Shown: positions 24,405 through 36,700 of the stretch, piece by piece
Layout: the number at the start of each line of letters is the position of its first letter
Numbering within the stretch: position 1 is the first letter of the stretch
Origin: Monarcha castaneiventris obscurior
Lineage: Eukaryota; Chordata; Aves; Passeriformes; Monarchidae
Length of the DNA: 64,000 nt
Direction of reading: 5' to 3'
Assembly (NCBI GenBank): GCA_026261815.1
Contig: JAMPIT010000481.1
Coordinates: 496,001 to 560,000 of the forward strand
Translations under genes and position numbers: made by a program
The notes under the pieces: model-generated
Database searches by the model: none
Seen by the model: only the letters and a program-made list of their open reading frames with translations
Told to the model about the DNA's origin: nothing

Positions 24405-24732
24405 CTAAAAGTCATCCCACGCATTTTTTGTTGCCTTAGGAGGTTTTCTGGTCTTGCTCTCCCCTCCTGTGTTCTCCCAGTTGGTCTCCCAGTTCTCCCA
24501 GCTGTCGCTGTTACTGTTCTTGTTGGAGACCGTTCCCGAGCCCCACACGTCCCAGCTATCCGAGCTCTTCTTCTCTGTGGAATTGTCCACATAGGTCCAG
24601 CTCTCACTGCTTGGAGATTTATGAGCTTTTGGTGGATCTGAGTTGCCAAAGGTCTCCCAGAAGCTTTGATCTACAGCATTGTTCTGGTAGCCCTCCCCTC
24701 CACTGTTCTGGTAGCTGTCTCCCTCAGCTGGT
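24405..24732 (-). CDS. ARFGAP1: ARFGAP1 exon 13 (C-terminal tail and stop)
   Basis: It completes arginine (AG|A) and encodes 108 residues plus TAG. The YQN repeats, [28 protein letters not shown] and the [10 protein letters not shown] cluster match the ARFGAP1 tail. The end NAWDDF is unlike the human terminus. Confidence 0.96.
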
Positions 24733-27700
24733 CTTTTGGGGAGTGAGGCGGGGGAAAGGAAGGTAGAAATAAATTAGTTATGCCAAACATAACAATAAAA
24801 ATCAATGACCCCAAAGAAAACTATAATTCTACTGCCCTTTGCTTAAAAAGAAACCCCAAAACCCTGATGATAAAAGCAGAACTAAATATTGCTCCAAACA
24901 GAAGTTTGCAGTCTAATTCACAGATTGTTAATAGATTTAACAGGCACAGGGCAAGGGAATGTGCATTTGGAGTAAGTTTTAAACCAAGAGGTGTGCACTG
25001 CTTTGTTCTCAGTTTAAAAAGAGTTAGAAACAAAGTTATATTGAATTCCTCCCTGTTACATACCAGACTGTTAGCAAAGACAGAATAAATTATTAATACT
25101 GAAAAATTACCTTTTACTACTGTATTGCAGACAATGTACAGGAGATAAAATTATGTGTTTAAAGAGACACAAAATAGGAACAAAAAATTACCTTTCAGAA
25201 TTATCATCTGGTTTGCCTGAAAAGAAAGTGGTGACATCTCTCCATCCCTTACTTCCCACTCCCTGAACCTAGAAAATAAAAAAAGACATTCCATTCATTT
25301 GGATTGAACCAACACCTCTGCCAAGCCCAACAGCAAAAGCCACAACACATTCCCCCACTTGTTCCAATAAATCAAACACATTTAACTGACAGCTCATTTG
25401 TGTTTTTGATGGGCAGTTATGTGGTGGATGTAAAGAATATACATTTGACAGCACCATGCTGGAAGGGGTGGGAAGCAGGTCAGGTTTAGCTTTTTCACCC
25501 ACTGGTGTAACATCTTTTGAGTTCTCTCCTAGTCCTCCTTGACAAAAATACTGGAATTAATCCTTACATAAAATTCAACTTAATGAAAGCACTGATGTTT
25601 TATGATTAATGTAACTTTTATTTATATTTCTACTGTTCTAAAAAGCTACTTTCACTCTGTTTCAGCATTATTTCGCTACCCCTGTAAAACAGACCAGAAG
25701 TTGAGTCCCTGAATTGGATCAGAAATACCAATTCTGAAGTGACACCATGGAAGGTACTATTCTGAGTTACAGACACAGAGGATGAATCCCAGAATTCGGC
25801 CTGAGAGCAGCCAGGCTCTAAACAGAACAGGTAACATAATTTATTTTATTTTATTTTATTCAAATAAGTACCAAAATCTAAGACACTGAGCTGGTCTATG
25901 AGAGAGTTTCCAGTGCTGACTTTCCCAGTGCTAGCAGACACACATTCCTGGGTAACACCATGCAATTCCTAGGTGTTAGTTTGTGCAGATTTCTGTGCTT
26001 GGCAGCCTCAGACAGCACTTACCACATCACCGAGCACCGAGAGCAGGGAAGGCAAAGGAGAAAGGTGCAGAGCATTAGTTGGTTTTACTGGACCAGTGGA
26101 ACACAAGCTGTCTCCATATTCCCTCACACATTTTCTTTGCTGTTTGGGACACTGTTCATAACCACACCACGTCCTCATTCAAATTACTAAGAGGACACCA
26201 GCATGCCTGTGCAGCTTTTAACACCCCAGCAGAAGTGCTGCCCACTCAAAATTACACCTTCCAAATTTCTGTATTCAACACAAGCACAGACCAAAGCTGC
26301 ACTGGGATTTTGTATCATTTTTCACAAGAATATGGAGACTGGCTTGACTTGTTGGGCCTCCTTAAAGCCAGGCAGGCCACCTCATACCTTGCTGGCCAAC
26401 TGCGATACCCCCGTGGTGACCTCCTCAAATATTTTCCCCTCTTTCACCTATGTGGACCAAAGTATTGGTAATTAGTCATAAAACAGAGGATTACTGAAAC
26501 CTTCAGACAAGCTCACTTGTGCTTAACAGCTAAAATGTAAAAAAAACCCAACCCCAAACTGATTTAAAATAGGTTTAAGTCAAATTAACAAAGTTAAGAA
26601 AATGATATACAAAGTCTGTTGATCTATAGTGGAGTGAACCTCAGTCCTTTGAGTTTGTGGGAATTTTCTATGGCTAAACACCCAGTTTGAGGCAGGTATC
26701 ACACCCAGTTTGAGGCAGGTATCATTTCCACACAGTTCAGGTAGCATTACACTACTGCTGAGCATAAAAACACCAGTACAAAAAACATCTGCAAACATAA
26801 AGCTTTATAAATATATTCTACCACGTATAAAGACTGTGTTTAGAAACTTAGCAGATCCCTTTGATTCTCTAGCTTTTATAGATGCTTATTTAAATATTAA
26901 AAGGGATTTGAACTTTACTGAAACACAATACAACAGGTACCTTTCAGCACTTAATAAAGGGCAGTTGTTCCAAAGCAAGTGACTTTGTATAACCATATAG
27001 AGAATACTTATTGCAGAAAGTAACACTTATTTAGAGCTAACAGCACAACATCCTAGGGGAAACGGATCTCTTTTTTTTTAACACAGAATACATAATTCCT
27101 CATTAAATTGTCAGGAAATGCACCCTAAAAATAACCCTGAAAATAATGCATCTAAGCCCTCTGAAATAAGCTGTGGACAATTCTAGGGAATAAAAAACCA
27201 ATTAGAGTCTTCTCCTGTGGTTTGAAATGCCATGTAAAGAATGGTGAATAAAGGTAATGAAAGAGAAATTAGTTTGCAATATCATTAAAACATTCTTTTC
27301 AAATGGCTCGAAGATGTTTGAATTAAAATAAAGCTGGCAGGTAGATGGGTAAAACACTAGGAACTTAACACTCTGAGATACAACTACTAATAGATATAAA
27401 TATGGATATATTTAAAGAACTGATTTTATTTCCATTTAGGGTGCATTTTCCCCTTGTTCCATTTTCCATTACTGAAAGCATGAAATCTATAAAATGGTAT
27501 CTAACACGAACAAATGTGACAGACTCTGGTGGACATGAGAAAGGTTGGTGGAAGGAATTTACCCCTCATCAACATTTTTCTGGTAACAGCCTAACTTTGA
27601 GCTGTTTGATGTTTCCCCTTTACAGAAAAACCCCCTGAGAAGCTGGGCAGCTGTGGCAGGAGGAATCAACCACTCCCTGAGTGAGTATAACCATTTCTCT

Positions 27701-30700
27701 GCAAGTCATTTACTAGTTCCAAAGTTACCTTTTCCTGTGCAGGTTTGAGAACATTTTCATTTAATGTCTGACCTAACTCTGATGCCTATTTAAAAGCAAA
27801 ACAAAAACAAAGTCAGTTATATTTTCTTTAAAAAAAACCCAATAAAAACCCACAGGCAACACCTTCTGCAGGCTCATTTCTCAGCAGTATCTCCAAAAAC
27901 ACATGAAGCCTTTAGCTTTGATTCATACAAGCAGAATGAGCTGAAAAGCACACACAGCAAAATGCTGCAGGAGAACATTAAAAGACAATAAATCAAAATC
28001 AGATAGACATGGCAATAGATGCCCAGAGCCCAAGCAAAGTCTGACCTTCCACTGGAAGCAGAAGCAACGGTTCAACCAGCAACAGCTTCAAGGATGGGCC
28101 CCTTGCTAATGCCTGCAGCTGAATATTTGGAAGAACTGACCTCACACCCCCTTATTTTTCCATACTAATTAAATTACTTGTAGAATTAGATCTTTTGGGC
28201 TGATTTTCCCACAATTCCTCTGTCTTGTAGTGCTCCAATTGTCATCTGTTAGTAAGAGCCCCAGTGCTTCTGAGCAATACACAAGAGCCAAAGCTGTGAC
28301 AGAAGATTTTTGTTGTTTTTTTAAAGCTCCAGGTTTGCAAGGAGAAAAAACAATGAACTTCAGAAATCTGTTGCAATCCAGAACAAGATGCACAAGGATA
28401 TTGTACTTCAGAGGCAGTTTACAAAAATGTAAGCCCACAGTCTAAGTCACAAAATTACTTTCCTAAGGCAATGCTGACAAGGACAGCAGGTTTAGAAGAG
28501 TTTGAAATCATTCCTTGCTCTGCTACCGTATTAAGCCTTTGACAGATTTAAGCTTTCTTCACAATTGCCACATCATACTGAGTGCCTTCTGAATGATCCT
28601 GGTTAATCCAAAATGGTCAATATGCCAGGCAATTAAATTCCATTTCCTAAGCGTTCATATTTTATCACTACCATTGGTCAGGGAGTGAGCCTTCACTCAA
28701 GTTCTTCCTGGGAATGGAGCACCTTAAACATCTTTCCTCCCCAGACTCCCAGGTGTCTAAGAAGCCTTTCTCTTAGCCACAGCATTCCCATGATCTCCCC
28801 TTTCCCCAGCCATTGTCTCCAGTACCTCTACTCCTTACAGGATAAAAGTTCTTTGAGAAGCAAAGGCAAAAGGAAACCCCACTTCCACCCAGTGAGAAAC
28901 ATGAATGCAAATCACAAAGGGCTTGTTACCTTTGGAAGTGAGGCTACAAAGTGTTTAAGAAAAACAAGAAAGGGGTGTTCTCACCTTTGAAAAACCCTTT
29001 GGAGTCTACTGAACCCAGCAAACTGTTTATAATAAAGAATGTAATACACCCAGACTAACAGTTCAGGTGTCCTAAGTGGAGTCACTGCCAGAATTAGAAA
29101 TAATTCTTATCTGATCCCTCTTACTCAAGCACATAATTTTGTAAATGTGGAATGGAAAGATTTGGGTACAACTGTATTTTCATCTGAATCGCTTCATCTT
29201 TCCTTGCTATTGCTGAATTTAAGGACAGCACTCTAACCACCATTACAAACACTTCATTCAAGTGTCTGCCTTCCAACAACACCCAGCTCTTGGCACATTC
29301 CTGGGGCAGACATGCAAACAGAAATCCTGAAATCATCCGAATGTGGACAGCAGCACAGTCAATTTTTGGACATTGCACAGCTTGGGTTTCTCTACCCAAC
29401 TGAACAAATTTTAAGTAGGTTTGAAGAAATGTTACCATACAAAACACACAACATTATTCTAAACAGGTTTGACGTAAGGCAGAAAAAGAAAAGACAGCTC
29501 AGGAGCAAATGCACATATTCAGCACGAACAGACAAGGAGTCCATGCACAAGAACAGATGTGAGGGTGTTACCGGCTCTGGCTGCTGCTTGTAGCCCCAAA
29601 ACTTTACCCAGAGAGCAATGGAGAAAAGAGCAAGGAAGGTAGAAGCAGCTTTTAGCAAAAAATTGGCAGCATTTTTTCAGGCAAGTTAAGTAGCATGAAC
29701 CTTTTCCAACTTTTAACATCTACTGACAAGAGAAACAGTGAAAGGTGTTTGGTCACTTGGCCCCAAATACACTTTTAACCAATGCAGTGCATCAAAAATT
29801 TGTTAAATCTGTTCTGCAAAGGGTCAGAAGTTTCAGGAACAAAATTTAACCTTCAGTAACACAGACTGTAGAGCACCATGTTGCTGTGGTCATTGTCAGT
29901 AGATGTGATGAGCTTTTAAACTTAATATTGTGTTTGTATTTGTTAATAATTCTAAAGAAATAACAGCTTCTAAAAGGGAAACTGCCAGAAGGAGTGAAGA
30001 AGACGACCTGTAGAAAAACTTAGTTTTTCTTAAGCCAAGCACAAATACTTTAAAGCTTTGAAGTAGGACGTTTGGGTGCTTTAACAAGGCATTTTTGTTG
30101 CAAACATGCCCAAGTTTGGCCATTTGAAGGATTAATATCCCAGTGCATAGACCTGTCTGAACACCAGCACCTGCGGCTGGCACATTTGTTTTGAGCAGTA
30201 CCTTCTATGCCTATCAGAAAGCAAACCAGGCTAATGCTGCACATACACAAGAGTTGGAGCTCAATTAAAACTCCTGAACCATCTATAAATACATGTAAGG
30301 CTTATCTCATTCAGAACTAGGCAAATTAGGAATCCCATTCTTTCATATATTTTTACATTTGAATTAGAACTTTCCCTTGCAGACAGATCTTGCTTATGTC
30401 AGAGCTCTGTGTAATTCTCTGTTTTAACCCCAGTTTGATAAATGAAATGCTTTTGTCATTGCTACTTTTTAAAATACACACAGGCAAATTGATTTATTAA
30501 TAATGTGCAGTTCACATTTGTAACTTCTTATTAGGCTTTAGCCATGGGAAGATGGCTTGCATTATATTATATCACCTAGAAAACTACTTCAAGCTAGACC
30601 ACATTTAAGATTCACAGAAGTAAGATAAGGGGATGTTAAGTTTGCCAGCTCTGCAGCCTCTCCAATACATCCAACAGGAATGAACAGCAGAGTATCCCTG

Positions 30701-33700
30701 TTTATCTCTTGCTTAATTTGATCACTGCAGCTGATTGCAATTCCCAGGGAATTAAAAGCTAGAAGTAAACACTACTGTGCACTGTGAAGGAAAAGCACAC
30801 TGGTCTGTAGATGATCAAATCTAAGTCAATTGGTGCAGGCAAACACATGACATTTAAAGACAATTACACTGACTAAGAGCTAAATCTATAATCACCTTTT
30901 GACTTGCTTGAGATCCAAATCTGGTAGCCTGTGAAAAGAAACAAAAACATTCAGGTTTACCAGGAATAAACCCTTTGACTTTTAAAGACACACATTTAGA
31001 AATGCTGCATGATCCTCACCAAGGTAATGGAGCTTTGGTAGAATTTCACAATGAAAAGAACACATCCATATCACCACCCCTGGCATTCCATTGCTTTGGG
31101 AAAGTGTCAGTCTTTCCCAACTTGCAGCAGGGGGAAGAAAGGGTGTTCAGCATGGATTAGACCTTGGTGGGCCAATGCAGGTGAGTATCAATATTTTTGT
31201 CTCCTATCATGTCACTCAAAGTACGAGGTAATTGTTACGTTTATAAAGGTTTGGAGTAATATTAAGCAAAACTGAAAAAAGTTGCAATGCATTATGTTCA
31301 CAAAAATATTTAGTCTCTTTCCATCAGCCTCTATGCAAAGAATAATATTCTTATTTCCTCTGGTTTTAGATGACAGTGAGTCAAATAATGTCACTCAAGT
31401 GTGCAAATTTGTAGAACATGCAGAACATGAAGACCATGCCTCAGTTTTTCCCAAATCATCCCACTGGACACAATCTTGGCCCAACAAGCTTTTTATTTAA
31501 AGTGACAAAAATGCTGTAGTTAAGACACAAGACAAAGCAAGGAAAAATATAAATCCATCAGCAGTTTTAACTTGGTATCAAATTCCTGCTGAAAAATGCA
31601 ATTTAGCCTTACTTGGCACAGACTGAAATTCTGAAATTTCTGCTTTATAATGAAAGCTTTTCTTGAGTTCTTTCTTGATGCTGAAATCCAGTGGACAAAT
31701 TTACAAAAATGTCCATCCAGAAACATGAGAAATGATTAAGAAATCTCCACTCAATGTGACTATTTTATGAGCCACAGGCAGACACGAGAGCAAAATTTAG
31801 CTAGTCTTGGTAATACTTTTAAGGATTCATCACTATTAGTACACTATCAGAATCTCCAGAATTTACAGGAATTAACTAAACCACGTTTTATTTACTTACA
31901 CCCTCTTTAGCAGCTGAGGCAATTTTGCTTGCTCCAGTTGTAAAACTGCTCCATCCCTTTAATGAAAACAAGAAAGTCATGAGCTACATGTTAATAATAA
32001 TAGCAAATAACCAAGTTTTAATGAAAACGGATTAGCTTAAGTCAAAATTCTCTAATACAGCTTGTTCTGTAGTCCTAAGAACTACCTGCAACTGAGAGAA
32101 AAATTAGAGTCCCTCACTTAACTGAAATATAGTGATGAACTCTAGTATTTGTGTCAATTTGAACAAGCCAGAGTGTTTCAGATGTTACTCTGCTAAAAAT
32201 GGCTACAAGTGTGGCGAAAAATCATCCCACGCAGTGGAAGGCAAATGGTTTTCCTCCAGGATTCCTTTCCAGGATGAACACCCATGGCAGGAACTCAGCC
32301 TCCCAGAAACACAGGACTTCAGAGCACACCATAATGTGTGTCTGTGCTCACATGAGGGTTTATCAGCCAGGACACTCTCTGAGGTCCTGGACTCAAAGAA
32401 TGGCTCACAGGAACATAAACAGTGTCCCCTCTCTCTGGCTGTCTTAGCTTACCTGCAATACATTGCAGAGGTGCTTTCTAATCTGAACTCTCTGCCCTAA
32501 AAACTGTGAGATACCTAGAAAATATTCAGCTGATCTACACCAAGCAGCCTGTGGAACCACCTGGAATATGGTGATCAAGCTGTTCAAAGGCTCAGGCATT
32601 ACCTTTCTCTGGTAAGTTCCAGTGAAAGCATTTATTTATTTTTAAATAAACAGTGGAACCTGGTGTGGGTGTTTAGGCCAGTGAGGCTCTACAGAGGGCT
32701 GTTGGCCACTAACCTTGGTAGGATATCTTACTGTATTTCCAAATGACTCCAAACCCCAAATATTGTTCAGCACTCTGATTTTGCAACCTATCAAAGCACC
32801 AGGATGGCCCTGACTGCCTCTGACTGTATTCCCAATTTATTTCAACAATGCATCTTTCACTATCTCTACTTGAATCACGACAACTGTTCAGCCATATGCT
32901 GCTATCTCTTCACACCCTGCCACAAGTATTTCAAATGTTTTCATCACTGCTCATGGCTTCTGGCATTCACATACACACACATCTCAGTTGTTTTCCTCAG
33001 AACATCCCTAATATGGTTAATAGATTTAATTCCCTACAGGTAATTACATTTTTTTCCTTCAGTCCTGTTGATTATTACTTCTTAATCCATTGCTATATCC
33101 TCACTTATTTCTATGAACTGATACCAGACATAACTCTTAAGTTTTGCTCAAGTTTCTCCATTTTGCCTTTTAAAGTCCACCAATATCTTCTTCACTCTTT
33201 GAGAATACAATCAATACTCTGCATCTCTCCATATCCACCTGCAGCCATTAGTTTCTCTTCTCATGTTCCCGCAAACCAGGATAAAATAGAAGAAAATGGT
33301 AATTTCAGAAAGCTCCAAGCAATTCCTTACCGAGTACAACGAGGACATGGCATTATTCAGGAAGTCATCCTCTTTTTTTGGAGGGTTTACTGTGTTCCCA
33401 AACCCCACGTAGCGATTCTCTTGGCCACTGCCACAGGAAAAGGAATAAACAGTACCTGTATCAGCATGCAGCCATTAAAAGAACTGAAAAGCATGGAGAA
33501 TGACAATTGTTTTTGCACCTGGAAAAGGAAGTCCTATAGCACCCAGCACCCAAAATACAAAACTACTCACTTCATAAAGACACAACACCAAGGATCCACT
33601 GAGGAATCCTTGCACAACACAATTTCCTCTGTGCAAGCTAATGTGGTCTTAATGATTCTCCAGGTTTAACAGATCACTGACATCAGAAAGCTGAGTAAAT

Positions 33701-36700
33701 CCTAATGAAGTGATACATGAAAATGAGAAAAGGAATGAAAGAAGCTTTATAAATGCCTCCGTTTAACTGTAAGGTACAACATACAATCAAAATTCCCTGG
33801 TTTGGAACCCACCACAGTAATATCTGGAGTTACAAACTTTTTCTTCAATGCTTCAAACATTTTGTTATGCTAGAGAGAGAGGCACTCAGAAAGTCAGTAA
33901 ATATTGCATTACCCTTGGTAGGAGCTGACATCATCATTTAACCAGTCTTCAAAAGCCTTGTCAGAAGAGGAGGTTGCAGTGTGAGATTGTCCAGCAGAAC
34001 TGAAATAAAACATTGAAGAATCAAAGCCATGTAAAGCAAAATCCACTAGCTCAGCAGTGCAGCTTGATATATATCATCATAACACAGGTTAAAAATTGAT
34101 TAGTTATATCATCTATCAAGTAGGGAACTCTAATGCAACCACTAAAAGGCAGGAAGCTCTTGTTCCTTTGATTTACAACTACTTTTGCAGTTAACTTGGA
34201 TCTTTAGTGCACAGAATAACAACCACTACATGCAAAAGCAGAACAACAGAATTGCTGTGGTACAGAACTTTGATGCTCCCATGGTAATTAGCACCATGAG
34301 GGAAAAGTCCTTCTTCTTCCCTAGCATCCAATCCCAAACTGGCACAGCACCACAGTTAAGGTGAGGATGTCATACACTACCTGTGAGTGACACAAATGTC
34401 TAATTTCAGGCGCATTTCAACCCAGGATAACACAAGCAAGGCTTGTCCCCTGCTCTTGCTCACTTGTCTCTGCCATCGTTTAAGGTTCAGGTGCACGGGG
34501 TGGGAATTATTCCAAAAATAAAGTCCCGTTACCTCACACTCCATTACTTCACGTGTTCAGACACCAGCACCAACAGGGTGAACCCAGCAGACACTAAACA
34601 TCAGGTTTTGATGTTGTATCTGTATCTGATGCTGTATCTGTACCCACATTAGATAAGCAGGGCACGTACCGGTGAGCAGAAGACAGAGACATTTTAGGCT
34701 GAGGTGGGGTCCAGTTCCTGGCAGGAGAAGTTTCAATGGACCACTCCTTGCCTTCAGCTACTGTAGCTACCTACAAGAGGCACAACAGTCAAGAACAGGT
34801 CAGAGATTCCATAGAAGTTACAAACTGGTTCTGTAACATAAGGACAACCTATTTTTGCAATTTGCTGCCAGCACCATGGATCAATTAATTTGTTTTCACA
34901 AGACACCATTTTTTTTCTGGCTCCCAGGCTGTGATGTTGAATTGCACACTGGTTTTATTTCAGGCAACTGAAATAGGAAATTAGACAATTTCCTCAAAGA
35001 GGCAGGTTTGGTTTGAAGAGGAAAGACTGGATTAATGAAGACATGTAAGCACTAATCACGGAGTAATGGAGGAACAGAACTACGTTATTGTTGTATATTA
35101 CTACTTACACTAAAGATTTATCAAAAATAACTTTGGATAAAACTGTACAGCTGAAGTAGTGAACTGAGGACTGAGACAGCTCCACTGACTAAAAAGCTGC
35201 AACAAACTGCAGCACTGAAAAGCTGAGCTACCTCAGCTAAATAAAGAAAATTTCAATAGAAAACTCTTACAAGACTTGGGAAGAAGCACTCTAAGACCTT
35301 TAGGATCCCAAGAGGGTGGTCCTGGACTGCCTACTCTAAGGTACCAGACCCTTTGGATACCCTTGGGCTAAATTAGAGAATGTTACCCAAAATAAGGAAG
35401 TTAGTCCAGAAAGGCTCCTGCCTGCCCAAGACACTCTTTTTTAACCCCGCCTTATCTCCCTGGCAGGACAACATTCCTTTCCTCTTCTGCCGAATACTTG
35501 AGCCATGAACTCATTCAGGTTTACATTAACTCTTCCAGGATTTCACTCTCTCACATTTACCTTTCCAGGAACCACTGCAGAGGTTCAAAAAGTTCCAACT
35601 TTCCCTCCTTTCAAAACCAAGTGCTTACAAAGCACTTTGATATTTTCAGATCCTGGGGGTGAGGACACACCTAAAACTGAGCTTACCTGGTCTCTAAACA
35701 GAGCTGCAGCTTTGCTGTTGTATTTCTCTTGCATTGTCCAGCATGGATCATAATCATCTTGAGACTCCAAGAATTCTCGGAATTTGCTGTTACCTCCAGC
35801 CTTCATTTTCTCCAGCTCAATATCCTTCCACTTGTCCATGGTTACAGAACGCACAAAACTGAAAAACAGGTTTTAATAAACAATTTTAGATCACAGCTTG
35901 TTATAATTTCCTGCTGTATCAACAGTGACAAAAAAAAGCTTATTACAACCTATCTCAAAGTTGAGAGTATAAACATGTTAGAGAACACTCTCCAAGTACA
36001 GAAAGACAGATCATCATAAGAAGGTGGGCAGATCGTCACTGAAATAAGCCAAAATCATGTCATTTATTGGCATTTAAAGGAGACAGTCAACAGAAGGCAA
36101 GTGACAGAAAAAGCAGCTTCCTTCAAGTCCAGAAATTAATCTAACCCACTATGTAACAGAAACTTTTCCCATACTTCACTCAGCAATTTTCTTTTTCTGT
36201 CTATTATCCTGACAGTTGGACTGGATGATCTTAGAGATCTTTTCCAACCTTGGCAATTCTATGATTCTATGTTCTCATCTCAGAAATTTCCTTTTTTTCT
36301 TCCATGCCACATACACAACAGGTCCAAACACTCCTTTCCTATGCAAAGTCTACTCACTAATGAGCTTCAAATCACCCCTCAAAAAGCAAACAATGTACTT
36401 CTGAATGGCCTCCTTGCTTTGGTGATTTCCCTCCTGGACTTTCTCTCCTTTCCCCATTTGAGTAACTGCTCCCTGCTTTGGCCCTATTATATACACACAC
36501 TGTAAATCTCCAGGACCCTTAACAGTTCTTATTCCAGAGACTCCCATCTCAGCTGAGCACGTTTCTTGGAAAACAACAAAAACTATCATTTATATTACAA
36601 AGACAACAGGAGTCTCCTGAACAGAATGAAGCTGTTAGGTACTCTAGCTTTATACCCAACTAGTCACAGACAAGGCACAGAGAGCAAAGCCCACTTTGAA

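Noticed and set aside
32848..33669. Plus-strand ORF of 273 codons overlapping ARFGAP1 exon 7 in antisense
   Set aside because: It lies in pyrimidine-rich intron sequence with skewed composition, matches no family I know, and crosses a well-supported exon on the other strand. The length is explained by low stop frequency in that tract.
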